Assembly: GCA_005772765.1 (NCBI GenBank)
Contig: SXIR01000206.1
Coordinates: forward strand, 1-54,845
Source of the DNA: Actinomycetota bacterium
Lineage (GTDB): Bacteria; Actinomycetota; Acidimicrobiia; IMCC26256; PALSA-610
DNA length: 54,845 nucleotides
Reading direction: 5' to 3'
Below the pieces are notes generated by a model. That model was not told the DNA's origin. It worked only from the letters and a program-made list of their open reading frames with translations, and ran no database searches. Within the stretch, counting starts at the first letter, position 1. Every line of letters starts with the position of its first letter. Below are positions 16,603 to 25,117 of this stretch, piece by piece. A program made the position numbers and the translations under genes.

Positions 16603-17439
16603 ATGGCAGAGCACCTCGACGGCAAAGTGATTTGCATCACCGGCGCGGGGTCGGGCTTCGGGCGACTGGTCGCCTACCTCGCGGGAGCGGGAGGCGCGCA
16701 CATCGTTGCCACCGACATCGACGGCGCCGCCGCCCGCGAGACTGCAGCGGCAGTCGAGGCAGCGGGCGGTCAAGCCATCGGCGTTACGGCCGATGTGTGC
16801 TCTCGGGTCGAACTCACCCGAGCGGTCCAGGCTGGGATCGAACAGTTCGGATCGCTCGACGTGATGGTCAACAACGCTGGCGTGATGCCTCTGGCGTTCT
16901 TCGCCGACCACGCCGCCGCAGCCGACGCCTGGGATCGATGCATCGACATCAACCTGAAGGGCGTCCTCAACGGCATCATCGCTGCGCACGATCCGATGAT
17001 CCAGCAAGGGCGCGGTCACGTCGTGAACATCTCATCCATCTACGGCAACTACGCCAACGCGGGTGCTGCCGTGTACACCGCGACCAAGGCCGCAGTGAAC
17101 GTCTTGTCCGAGACCCTTCGGGTCGAGTCACAAGGCAAGATCAAGGTCACAACCGTCAAACCGACCGGAGTCCCCGGCACAGGACTCGGTGCCGGAGTGA
17201 TCAACCCCGAAGCCATCGCTGGCATCGTGGGTCACCATGGGACAACCTTCTTCCCCAACCTGATGGCGTACCTGTCCGGCGCGCTCCCGCCCGCTCAGAC
17301 CGACATCGACTCCATCGGCTACTGGACGATCTCGCCGGAAGACCTTGCCCGCCAGATCATCTACGTGATCGATCAACCATGGGGAGTGACGATTTCGGAC
17401 ATCACGGTCCGCGCCGCGGGCGAGGAGTACGTCTTGTAA
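16603..17439 (+). CDS. Short-chain dehydrogenase/reductase
   Basis: This is a classical NAD(P)-dependent SDR of 278 residues. ATG 16603 (MAEHLDGKVICITGAG) is chosen because GAAGGAACGCCC precedes it; an upstream in-frame ATG at 16492 adds a Pro/Arg-rich tail unlike the family. TGAGSGFG binds the cofactor, NNAGVM follows beta-4, and NISSIYGNY with YTATKAAVNVLSETLR supplies Ser, Tyr and Lys. A 40-residue excursion around 205-245 (FPNLMAYLSGALPPAQTDID) lies where substrate-binding loops occur. The substrate is unknown. Confidence 0.88.
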   Translation: MAEHLDGKVICITGAGSGFGRLVAYLAGAGGAHIVATDIDGAAARETAAAVEAAGGQAIGVTADVCSRVELTRAVQAGIEQFGSLDVMVNNAGVMPLAFFADHAAAADAWDRCIDINLKGVLNGIIAAHDPMIQQGRGHVVNISSIYGNYANAGAAVYTATKAAVNVLSETLRVESQGKIKVTTVKPTGVPGTGLGAGVINPEAIAGIVGHHGTTFFPNLMAYLSGALPPAQTDIDSIGYWTISPEDLARQIIYVIDQPWGVTISDITVRAAGEEYVL

Positions 17440-17524
17440 TTCGCGAAACATCGCTGGGCTGGACAAGCTGAGGTCCTGGCCGCGGCATGATGTACCGAAC
17501 TGTCGACAAGGACACGGTGCATCG

Positions 17525-18409
17525 ATGATCGCTTCCACTCCGGCTCGGGTCGCTTCCATCACCGCGAAGACCGATGCCATCGTCGCCCGCTATGCGCCGA
17601 ACGTCGTGCGATGGATGGCTGGGCTGCTCTGGCTCTCGAACGTCTCGTGGAAGGTACCCACAGCGTTTGGCCGATCGGACCGTGGCTGTGGCGGGCTGTG
17701 CGGCTACGTCAACGACGGTATCGAGCATCCTGTCTTCCCCGGTTCGGGCGCGTTGTTCGAGAACCTGGTCGAACCCAATCTCGCCGCGTTCGGCTGGCTC
17801 ACGCTGTTCATCGAGGGCTCGCTCGCCGCAATGTTGCTCGCCGGAGTCTTCGTCCGATTCGCGGGTGCGCTGGGGATCGCGCAGAGCCTCGGCATCATGG
17901 CGTCCGTCGCCAACACCGACGGAGAGTGGTACTGGTCGTATCTGTTGATGGCCGGACTCCACGTCGCGGTGTTGTTCATTGCTGCGAACTCCCGCCCGCT
18001 GAGCCTGCGCGCCATCTCGATCGGTGTCGCAACGTACGGAGCCTTCGTGAGCCTCACCCACATCGGAGAAGGGCTGACCGGTACGTCGTTCACCATCTTC
18101 GACGACGGCGACAAGTTCCCCGGCGACTTCTGGAAGAACGTCTTTCCCGGTTCGGTCGCGTTGGGAATCGTCTTCGTTGCGTTGGGGATTGTGCTCTATG
18201 TCGCGCGCGCCGCCGTGGCGAGCCGAGCCAACTTCGTCGGCGCGGGCTGTGTCGCGATCGCGAGTGTTCTGCTGTTCTCCTACGACTCCGACGGACTGGG
18301 AATCGGGCTCGGATCGCGAGCATCGACTGCGGCCGTTGTCGCGGCAGCCGGTCTCGCACTCCTCGCCCTCGCGCCGACGACTCTCGACGTCAGGAGGCAG
18401 GCAAACTGA
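17525..18409 (+). CDS. DoxX-like integral membrane protein
   Basis: The 294-residue protein has about seven hydrophobic segments. The first span, VVRWMAGLLWLSNVSWKVP, followed by FGWLTLFIEGSLAAMLLAGVFVRFAGALG, resembles the DoxX / quinol-oxidase-subunit family pattern. A Cys-containing loop GRSDRGCGGLCGYVND lies between spans one and two and could be a disulfide or metal site. Family assignment is tentative. The gene overlaps the convergent methyltransferase by 20 bp. Confidence 0.6.
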   Translation: MIASTPARVASITAKTDAIVARYAPNVVRWMAGLLWLSNVSWKVPTAFGRSDRGCGGLCGYVNDGIEHPVFPGSGALFENLVEPNLAAFGWLTLFIEGSLAAMLLAGVFVRFAGALGIAQSLGIMASVANTDGEWYWSYLLMAGLHVAVLFIAANSRPLSLRAISIGVATYGAFVSLTHIGEGLTGTSFTIFDDGDKFPGDFWKNVFPGSVALGIVFVALGIVLYVARAAVASRANFVGAGCVAIASVLLFSYDSDGLGIGLGSRASTAAVVAAAGLALLALAPTTLDVRRQAN

Positions 18410-19034
18410 TCGCGCCTGATCCGCTGCGCTCGACCGAGCGGCGGAGGACGACGCGTACGAAGCGTTGCTCGGCCCCCCATGGGGTCACGTGCACGAAACG
18501 GTCGGTCGATTCGGGGACGAAGTCATCTCCGAACACCGCACTGAGTTCGGATTCTGTGTAGCGACGAACCGCGAGGTCCGAGCACTGCTCGGGACCATCA
18601 TCGGCGAATGTCGCCACGATGGCGATACCCCCCGGTCGCACGACATCGGCCGCGACCCGAGCGTACGCAGCGACGCTCGCATCGTCGGTCAGGAAGTGCA
18701 GCACCGCACGGTCATGCCAGAGCGCGTACCGCGTGGCCGGGTGCCACCGCGTGACGTCGGCGACCACCCAGTCCACGCACGTCGCGGTAACGCCGAGTCG
18801 TCGTCGAGCGATCTCGAGCGCGGCGCCTGACACATCGAGCACCGTGATCGGGCCGCGATCGGCCGCCAGCAAGCCGTCGACAAGCGTTGATGCCCCGCCG
18901 CCCACGTCGACGATCGAATCGTCGGGCTGGGTGTGCGCCACGATGAGCGCAACGGCCGCCGGAGCGGCCTCGAACCAACTCGTTGTGGCTGGGTCCTTGT
19001 CCGACCAGACCCGATTCCAGTGATCGCTCGTCAA
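18390..19034 (-). CDS. Class I SAM-dependent methyltransferase
   Basis: The 214-residue protein starts at a TTG (19032-19034) giving MTSDHWNRVWSDKDPATTSWFE, a common opening for small actinobacterial methyltransferases; no ATG lies between it and the end of the preceding radical SAM gene. Motif I is IVDVGGGASTLVDGLL, motif II ITVLDVSG, and VADVTRWHP and WHDRAVLHFLTD follow. It is the third gene of a run with the AhpD-like and radical SAM genes (52-bp gap). The substrate is unknown; its tail overlaps the convergent DoxX-like gene by 20 bp. Confidence 0.85.
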   Translation of the reverse strand: MTSDHWNRVWSDKDPATTSWFEAAPAAVALIVAHTQPDDSIVDVGGGASTLVDGLLAADRGPITVLDVSGAALEIARRRLGVTATCVDWVVADVTRWHPATRYALWHDRAVLHFLTDDASVAAYARVAADVVRPGGIAIVATFADDGPEQCSDLAVRRYTESELSAVFGDDFVPESTDRFVHVTPWGAEQRFVRVVLRRSVERSGSGAISLPAS

Positions 19035-19086
19035 CGGATTTCCGCCGCTGATGATCCGGGTCGACCGACCCGGCGTTTCCTCACGC

Positions 19087-19917
19087 TCAGCGGATGCCGA
19101 TATTGGCGTCCGCTCCCTGGGGGCGACCCTCGACGAGTCGCAACAACGCTGACGCCGGAGTTGCGAGCGGCAGGATCGTGCGGGTGATGAGGAGGTGCGT
19201 ATCGGCGACATCGCCGCGGATGGTCGGGCCGAACGCACTCCAGAACGCGCCGTGTTCGGCAACGGCGAGTTCAGGTGGCAACTGATCGCGCTCGAAGCGT
19301 GCGCCCATGCCGGTCGCGTCGGCGCGACCCTCCCGCAAGACCGGTCGCACGAGGTGATCGTCGTCGTCGATACCCCACGTGCGATGGAGTTCGCACAGGC
19401 GGCGATGGTCCGTTTCAGACAGTCGACCCGGTTCCACGGTGGTGGCAATGCGAACCCGCAGGCCCCGTTCGACGAGCCGGGGAACCGCGTCGACCACCTT
19501 GGCGAAGTTGTCGGGGCCACGCAGCTCATCGTTGGGTTCTGGATCCGGCGCGTCGAGGGAGATCTGAAGTCGAACCGGGAGGCCGACCAGCGGATCGGTC
19601 ATTGCGATCCGGTCCCCGCTGAACTGGGTCGCATTCGTCAACACGGTGACGGGCAGGATCGCGGCCATCGCTGCGATCGTCGCAGCAAGGTCCCGCCGCA
19701 GAAACGGTTCGCCGCCAGTGACGCCGATTTCGCGGAATCCGAGTTCGGCCGCCTCGTGCGCGACCGCGATCATCGACACCGCGTCGAGGCTGCGTCGACG
19801 CGACCGTGGCGACGACTCGGTCAGGCAATAGGCACACTCGAGATTGCAGTGATAGTTCGAATAGATCCACACTCGATCGGGCAGCGTTCCGGCTTCGATC
19901 GCCTCACGAACGCTCAT
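19087..19917 (-). CDS. Radical SAM protein (MoaA/PqqE-like core)
   Basis: The 276-residue protein has the iron-sulfur motif CNLECAYC (Cys24, Cys28, Cys31), then GFREIGVTGGEPFLRRDL, the GGE motif that binds SAM, VTVLTNATQF, and LQISLDAPDPEPNDELRG. No Cys-rich SPASM extension is visible after residue 200, so it probably has a single cluster. Its ATG overlaps the stop of the upstream AhpD-like gene by 4 nt, and a methyltransferase follows. Maturation of a peptide, cofactor or small metabolite is possible; no precursor-peptide gene is apparent. Confidence 0.9.
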   Translation of the reverse strand: MSVREAIEAGTLPDRVWIYSNYHCNLECAYCLTESSPRSRRRSLDAVSMIAVAHEAAELGFREIGVTGGEPFLRRDLAATIAAMAAILPVTVLTNATQFSGDRIAMTDPLVGLPVRLQISLDAPDPEPNDELRGPDNFAKVVDAVPRLVERGLRVRIATTVEPGRLSETDHRRLCELHRTWGIDDDDHLVRPVLREGRADATGMGARFERDQLPPELAVAEHGAFWSAFGPTIRGDVADTHLLITRTILPLATPASALLRLVEGRPQGADANIGIR

Positions 19918-20474
19918 CGGATGTCGAATCCTTCGCTCGTGAGTCGTTCGGCGACCGAAGCGCCGACCGGCAGATCGAGCGCGGTGCAGAACCGATTCAG
20001 CAGCATCGTGACCCCAATGCAGTTGGTCAGCTCGACGATCTCGTGGTCATCGAATCGTTCCCGCATGGCCGCGGTGACACCGGCCGGAACAGGCCCTCGG
20101 CCGGTGGCAACCGCATCGATCCAGGCCAGAAGGGCGCGTTCACGTGGATCGGCGAACGCAGCATCGAGATCGTCGTCGTCGCGCAGAGCATGCACTTCGT
20201 CGAGGCCGAGACCGACATCGAGCGCGACCGCTGTGTGCGCGGCCACGCAGTATCGACACTCCAGACGAGCGGAGGTCCGCAAGATCACGAGCTCTTTGAG
20301 TCGTACACCAGTTGCACCCGGGCCCAGCGAAGCACCGAGGAACGGCAGCGCGACCTCGCAAAGTTCAGGCACCTGCGCCAGCGCGCTGGCGATCGGTCCC
20401 GGATCACCGTTCTCGTAGAGATGCGCGACCAGCAGCGGTGCACGCTCGGCGTCGATCAGATCTACGAGGGCCAT
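19914..20474 (-). CDS. AhpD-like / carboxymuconolactone decarboxylase family protein
   Basis: The 186-residue all-alpha protein carries ELVILRTSARLECRYCVAAH, the AhpD core with redox Cys73 and Cys76 and His80. Proteins of this fold act as peroxidase partners or decarboxylases; the CxxC with downstream His favours a thiol redox role. It leads the three-gene run with radical SAM and methyltransferase, with a 4-nt overlap to the former. Role in that run is inference. Confidence 0.87.
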   Translation of the reverse strand: MALVDLIDAERAPLLVAHLYENGDPGPIASALAQVPELCEVALPFLGASLGPGATGVRLKELVILRTSARLECRYCVAAHTAVALDVGLGLDEVHALRDDDDLDAAFADPRERALLAWIDAVATGRGPVPAGVTAAMRERFDDHEIVELTNCIGVTMLLNRFCTALDLPVGASVAERLTSEGFDIR

Positions 20475-20537
20475 GGCCGCACGCTAGGCCTCGGCCCGAT
20501 GACGGCGTCGCCGCTCCCCACGCCGTTCACCGAATTG

Positions 20538-21464
20538 TCATCGTCGCCGTGCTGCGTGCTCCGGCGAGGCGCGCAACGCATCACGGAAGGCGTCGACGAT
20601 CTCTTCGAACGTTCGACGCGATCGCCCCACGGGCGAACACTGCGGCGTCAACTCGTTCGGATCGCCCGCTCTCCACTCGACGTCATCGCGTGACAGCTCG
20701 CGGGCCAACGGACGCAGATCGACCCGCGGAAGCACTGCGCGCGACTGGTATTGGACCCAGGTCTCGTACCGGTCGATGAACATCACCCGCCCACCTTGAT
20801 CGACGAGCAACCGAAACCGCTGGGTCGCATTGTGCAGCGCCATTGGATGCACGCCTCCAATCGTCTCGTGGGCAAACCGATGTGATTGTGCATCCAGTGC
20901 TGGGTCGAGCACCCGCACGATTGCGAGGTCGAGCGAGACGTCCTCGTCGATCGTGACGCGTCCATCCAGAATCGCCGCCTCGCTCTCGGCCAGGTGGGCG
21001 TCTTCGGCTTCCCAGTCTGCCCGCCACGGCTCGGGATCGTTGACCAGGTCGATCACCCGGTCAAGCGTGTCGGTGTAGCCGAGGCCGCCGTCGCTCCAGC
21101 GAGCGATCACCATCGACGCGCGAGCAGCTCGTCGGTCGCGGTAGATCCCGAAGTCGCCGGCTGCGGCGAGGTCGATGAGCAGGTCACGGTGGGCCTGCGC
21201 TCGATCGGGTTCGACGAGAGCAAGCACCGAAACGAGCCCGTCTTGGTCGTAGTGGTTGTTCGTGACCACCAGCGCCGACGCGGCCTCGACCGGGTGTTCG
21301 AGGTATGCGAACGCAATCGCGGCCGACAGATCCCGCTGGAGCACCTCAGGCGTCGGGGCACCCGGCCAATGACTGAGCGTGAGGACCGTCGCGGAGTTCG
21401 CCGCACCGTCAACGACGACATTGGGGGTCTCGAAGGTTGCGTCGTACTCCCGAAACTCGAACAT
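20538..21464 (-). CDS. Conserved actinobacterial protein of unknown function (possibly DUF6687)
   Basis: The protein of about 308 residues opens FEFREYDATFETPNVVVDG and contains TVLTLSHWPG, ALVVTNNHYDQDGLVSVLALVEP and AAAGDFGIYRDRRAARASMVIARW. The NHYDQDG stretch resembles the DxDG-type metal site of DHH-like phosphoesterases, although I cannot show the rest of that fold. The pattern reminds me of DUF6687, from memory only. ATG 21462-21464 is preferred; a GTG at 21491 adds nine residues but lies within a 22-bp dyad that looks regulatory. Confidence 0.72.
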   Translation of the reverse strand: MFEFREYDATFETPNVVVDGAANSATVLTLSHWPGAPTPEVLQRDLSAAIAFAYLEHPVEAASALVVTNNHYDQDGLVSVLALVEPDRAQAHRDLLIDLAAAGDFGIYRDRRAARASMVIARWSDGGLGYTDTLDRVIDLVNDPEPWRADWEAEDAHLAESEAAILDGRVTIDEDVSLDLAIVRVLDPALDAQSHRFAHETIGGVHPMALHNATQRFRLLVDQGGRVMFIDRYETWVQYQSRAVLPRVDLRPLARELSRDDVEWRAGDPNELTPQCSPVGRSRRTFEEIVDAFRDALRASPEHAARRR

Positions 21465-21477
21465 CAGCGCACGGTAC

Positions 21478-21499
21478 GACTTCGAGCGCACTCGAAGTC
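21478..21499. promoter_or_regulatory. 22-bp inverted repeat upstream of the unknown gene
   Basis: GACTTCGAG (21478-21486) and CTCGAAGTC (21491-21499) are perfect inverted copies separated by CGCA. The dyad ends 13 nt before the preferred ATG of the minus-strand gene, so it could be an operator or a 5'-leader hairpin. Confidence 0.55.
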
Positions 21500-21556
21500 A
21501 AGCGCGTGCTGCGCAGCTCCTCGGGCGGCGCGGCGCGACCCCACCCGCCGTCGAGG

Positions 21557-22252
21557 TCAGCTCGACTTGCGGGCCCGCAACGCCATGAATCCCCCGCCGC
21601 CGACCACGAGCACGGCAGCGATTCCGAGAACGATCGGCAACGCTGAGCCGCCATCGTCGTCGGCAGCTGTGGTGGTCTGCGCCGCGGGGTCCGGGGTCGC
21701 GGTGTCCGGAGTTTCGTCTTCGTGGCCGTCGCCGTGATCGTGATCGTGGCCATCGTCGGCGGTCGTGACGGGGGCCCCAGAGCCAGCGACGTCGATGATC
21801 GGTCCGGGGTTGTCGGGCTCTTCGGCGCCGAGCGGCATGTCGGCGATCCATCGATCGATGGTGCCGTCGTCATAGGTCTGGAGCAGCTTGAACTGCAAAC
21901 GACCGGGCTCGGCCGGCATCGTCAGGGTCAACGGGAAGCGCACGTTGTCGGTCGACGGCCCTCCGTCCCAAGTCACGCTGGTCACGGCCTCACCGACCGT
22001 CCCATCGACCGTCACACTCCAGCCGTCGGTCTCGGGCGCGTCGACCAACACCACGGGTGTCGCCTCCGGGAAGAACAACTCGACCTTGGTGATGCCCGCG
22101 TCACTGCGTTCGTCGGCGACCGAGAGCGATACTTCGACGGTGCTCCCACCCTCAGCCGCAGCAGGAATGAATCCGGTGTGGGCCGACGCCACCGACGCGA
22201 CGCCCATCACGACGGCAACGCCGACACCGACAGCAGCAAGACAACGTTTCAC
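21557..22252 (-). CDS. YcnI-like copper-associated secreted protein (DUF1775), membrane-anchored
   Basis: The 231-residue protein has a signal peptide ending VASA, so the mature protein begins with His25 (HTGFIPAAAEGG), as in YcnI-type proteins where the N-terminal His binds copper. The DUF1775 core includes VELFFPEATPVV, GWSVTVDG and VTWDGG. After it come a His/Asp-rich segment DDGHDHDHGDGHED, a Thr/Pro linker, a transmembrane helix and the short basic end RARKSS. It lies 13 bp downstream of the CopC-CopD gene, so the two probably act together in copper uptake or delivery. Confidence 0.87.
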   Translation of the reverse strand: MKRCLAAVGVGVAVVMGVASVASAHTGFIPAAAEGGSTVEVSLSVADERSDAGITKVELFFPEATPVVLVDAPETDGWSVTVDGTVGEAVTSVTWDGGPSTDNVRFPLTLTMPAEPGRLQFKLLQTYDDGTIDRWIADMPLGAEEPDNPGPIIDVAGSGAPVTTADDGHDHDHGDGHEDETPDTATPDPAAQTTTAADDDGGSALPIVLGIAAVLVVGGGGFMALRARKSS

Positions 22253-22265
22253 ACGGGCTCCTGGT

Positions 22266-23930
22266 TCAGGGGAAGGTGATCTGGGTGTCGACGTCGATCT
22301 GTTCGATCGGGCCGGTGAGAGCGCGGATGGAGAAGGTGTACGTCGTGCCGAACGGCACAGCTACAGCGTCGGCGGTATAGCGGCCACCGCTGCCTTCGAA
22401 CTCGATCGGAAGTGGCGCGATCGAGGCGTCGACCGGGTGAAGTTCGGCAGCGAGTTCGAACAAGTCGACCGGAGCCCCGGACGAGTCCGCGACCTCGATC
22501 ACGACTGTGTTCGGGCCGGGGACGCCGGGCGAGATCGTGATCGCGAACGTGAGATCGCCACCCGCCGCTGACATCTCGATGGGCGTCGCCTCCTCGATCG
22601 CCGGTCCCCGCATCTCGGCGTCAGCACGCGGCGGGTTCGCGTTGACCAACACGGCTGTCAGCATCACGATGGCCACTGCGATTGCCGATTCGGCCAGGAC
22701 GACCTTTCGAAGTGCCGATGCGCCGTCGGCTGCCTCGATCCGCCGCCGCGTGATCGATCGGCTCCGCGCTCCGAGCGCGACCACGATCCCAACGAGCACC
22801 ACTTTGGCGACCAACACACGCCCATAGGTCGTCTCGAAGGTGTCCTGGAGTTCCTCCAACTGTCGAAAAGCTTGGAACACCCCCGTCGCCACAACGACCG
22901 CGACCGCAACGACTGCCGTCGAGGAGAACCGACGGACGATCGGCGCGGCATCCTCCGAGCGCGTCCGCCCGACGACCACGAACAGCGAGATCAATCCGCC
23001 GATCCACAGCGTCGCCGCGCCGAAGTGCACGAGGTCGGCCGCGATCGCCGGGCCCTGCCACCGTCCCGTGCGCGGGTGGCCGACAAAGCTGAACGTCGAG
23101 ATCACCAGGAACGCCCACATCGTGACCGACGGCCGGAGTTTGGTCGCGTGGGCAAGCCCGCGAGCGAGTCCGAGTCCCACCGCGGCGAGGAGCACGCGTC
23201 CGGCGGCGGCACGACCTGCATCCGCGTCGAGCGCGTCACCGATTGCCGAGAACGCGTCGCCGAGACCGCCACCGATCACGAACGGGCCGATGACGAGCAA
23301 CTGGAGCGCGCTGGCCACACCGATGGTCGCAACGGCGGCGTCGATCAGGCGCCGTAACTCCGCAGCCCGATCGGGAGCAATGAAAACCACGAAGAGGAAG
23401 GCCCCCAACCCAACGATCACGCCGCCGAAGACGACGGCGCGCAACAGCGTGTAGATCCGATCGACCGTGCCGTCGCTCTCACCCGATGAGACCGCGTCGG
23501 CCAATCCCTCGGCGTTGGTCGATTCCGAGCCGACGCTGAACGTGAACGAACCGCTCACCGGGTGGCCATCGCCCGAGACCGCGCGAAATGTCATGACGTA
23601 GGTGCCGTCGTCCAACGGCGGAAGATCGACCTCGACGGCCAACCCGTCGTCGACGATCTCGAAGCCCGCGATCGGAACAGGATCCTGATCGCTGTCGAAG
23701 AGCTCCGGGCCCGAGCCCGGCACCTCCACGGCTTCGGTGAACCGCAGCGTGGCGATTGTCGGGGCTTCGCCGAGGATCGCGCCGTTGGGCGGCGTCGTGG
23801 ACTCGAGATCGGCGTGTGCCGATGCCGCAGGAGCTGTCGCGACCGCGACCGCTGCGGTCGCCAACACCAACAGGGCGAGCGCGAAGCTGCGGCGCGCCGC
23901 GGGGAACGAATCGGACACGCGGCGGGCCAT
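22266..23930 (-). CDS. CopC-CopD fusion copper protein
   Basis: The start is ATG 23928-23930 (MARRVSDSFPAARRS); the frame continues upstream but without similarity. The signal peptide ends ASA and the mature protein begins His39-ADLESTTPPNGAIL, the CopC copper-binding N-terminus. The CopC domain ends with the GHPVSGSFTFSVG motif around residue 135. The CopD part follows, with about eight membrane spans, including LVHFGAATLWIGGLISLF and FSSTAVVAVAVVVATGVFQAF, and a C-terminal beta-rich extracytoplasmic domain. Total length is 554 residues. Such fusions are common in actinobacteria and work in copper import. It is paired with the YcnI-like gene. Confidence 0.93.
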   Translation of the reverse strand: MARRVSDSFPAARRSFALALLVLATAAVAVATAPAASAHADLESTTPPNGAILGEAPTIATLRFTEAVEVPGSGPELFDSDQDPVPIAGFEIVDDGLAVEVDLPPLDDGTYVMTFRAVSGDGHPVSGSFTFSVGSESTNAEGLADAVSSGESDGTVDRIYTLLRAVVFGGVIVGLGAFLFVVFIAPDRAAELRRLIDAAVATIGVASALQLLVIGPFVIGGGLGDAFSAIGDALDADAGRAAAGRVLLAAVGLGLARGLAHATKLRPSVTMWAFLVISTFSFVGHPRTGRWQGPAIAADLVHFGAATLWIGGLISLFVVVGRTRSEDAAPIVRRFSSTAVVAVAVVVATGVFQAFRQLEELQDTFETTYGRVLVAKVVLVGIVVALGARSRSITRRRIEAADGASALRKVVLAESAIAVAIVMLTAVLVNANPPRADAEMRGPAIEEATPIEMSAAGGDLTFAITISPGVPGPNTVVIEVADSSGAPVDLFELAAELHPVDASIAPLPIEFEGSGGRYTADAVAVPFGTTYTFSIRALTGPIEQIDVDTQITFP

Positions 23931-24013
23931 CACGCCAAAACTAACAATGTCGGTCGGCTTCGTCAGATCGGGTCCGTTGCCGCGACCACCGCCGATCGTC
24001 GAGTCGGCCGAGA

Positions 24014-25012
24014 TCAGGTCGCGAGTCGACCGGCTTCGCGATCGGAGAGATCGCCGTGGCCGGCGAGCCACCGAATCGAATCCGCCAAGGTGTCATCGAC
24101 GGGTCGCCATTCCATCCCGAGGTCGCGCTGCGTCGCGGCGCTGTCATACGGCGCCGCCCGCGTCGCCATCGACATGGCCTCGTAGGTGAGCGGGAAGTCG
24201 AACGGCACCACTCGCTTGACGAGATCGCCGCACCGACCGGCGACTCGCAGAAGCCATCCCGGCATCGGGATCGCAGCCCGTTCCACGCCCGTCACACGCG
24301 CGATCGCGGCGCGCATCTCGGGGTAGGTCACAAAGGTGCCGCCGAGCATCCAACGCGCCGCTGGCGCGTCGAGGGCGAGTTCGATTGCGAGCGCCACATC
24401 GCGCACGTCGACGATCGATGCACCCGTCGAGGTTCGGGGCGGAGTCTTGATCCAGAACAACAGCCCTTGTACCGACCCACCCAAGTCAGGAATCTCGGGC
24501 CCGAGCACCGCTGACGGGTACACGATCGAGATCGGCGCTCCACCGTCTTGCAACTCCCGAACGATGCGTTCGGCCGCGACCTTGGATCGGGTGTAGCTGC
24601 CACCGCCCTCCGCCAGCGGCGTGTCCAAGGTGATTCGATCGTGGCCGATGCCGAAGACCGACACGCTCGAGACGTACACAGCCTTGAGCCCGCGCTTGAT
24701 CGCAGCGTCAACGACAAGCCGGGTTCCCCCGACGTTCACCGCTTCGGCGCGGGCCGCGTCGCGTTCGGCCAGGGAAACGTGCGCGGCGGCGTGCACGACG
24801 GCCGTGCATCCCTCGAGCGCACGTTCGACGCTGGCGCGGTCGGTGACATCACCTTGCACGACCTCGAGATCGACCGTTTCGCGCAACGCCGGAACCCGCG
24901 CGACTTTCGCGGGGTCGCGTGCGAGCAGTCGCACGACGTGGCCGCTCGCGCGCAGCCGTGTCGCAACGTGCGAGCCGACAAATCCAGTACCGCCGGTGAT
25001 CAGGATCGTCAT
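24014..25012 (-). CDS. NAD-dependent epimerase / 3-beta-HSD-like extended SDR
   Basis: The start is ATG 25010-25012 (MTILITGGTGFVGSH). GGTGFVG binds NAD(P); VVHAAAHVSL, VYVSSVSVFG and SYTRSKVAAERIV provide Ser, Tyr and Lys of the extended SDR active site. The 332-residue protein resembles hopanoid-associated epimerases and 3-beta-hydroxysteroid dehydrogenases, so a sugar-nucleotide or terpenoid/steroid substrate is possible. It is followed on the same strand by the copper genes after 83 bp. Confidence 0.88.
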   Translation of the reverse strand: MTILITGGTGFVGSHVATRLRASGHVVRLLARDPAKVARVPALRETVDLEVVQGDVTDRASVERALEGCTAVVHAAAHVSLAERDAARAEAVNVGGTRLVVDAAIKRGLKAVYVSSVSVFGIGHDRITLDTPLAEGGGSYTRSKVAAERIVRELQDGGAPISIVYPSAVLGPEIPDLGGSVQGLLFWIKTPPRTSTGASIVDVRDVALAIELALDAPAARWMLGGTFVTYPEMRAAIARVTGVERAAIPMPGWLLRVAGRCGDLVKRVVPFDFPLTYEAMSMATRAAPYDSAATQRDLGMEWRPVDDTLADSIRWLAGHGDLSDREAGRLAT

Positions 25013-25117
25013 GGCGAGCCCCCTTGATTGCGAACCTATCCCCCGCTCCGAGGTCATTGAATCCGACGCGTACCGCCGTCGACCGCCCCCGTGGCGCCCG
25101 GCTCCGAGTGAAACGTT

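Noticed and set aside
18390-18409. Sequencing error at the DoxX/methyltransferase convergence
   Set aside because: The 20-bp tail overlap leaves both C-termini plausible, and such overlaps are common in compact genomes.
18390-19529. Longer methyltransferase starting at 19529
   Set aside because: The added 165 residues are antisense-like and overlap the radical SAM gene in the same orientation; the family-like start is the TTG at 19034.
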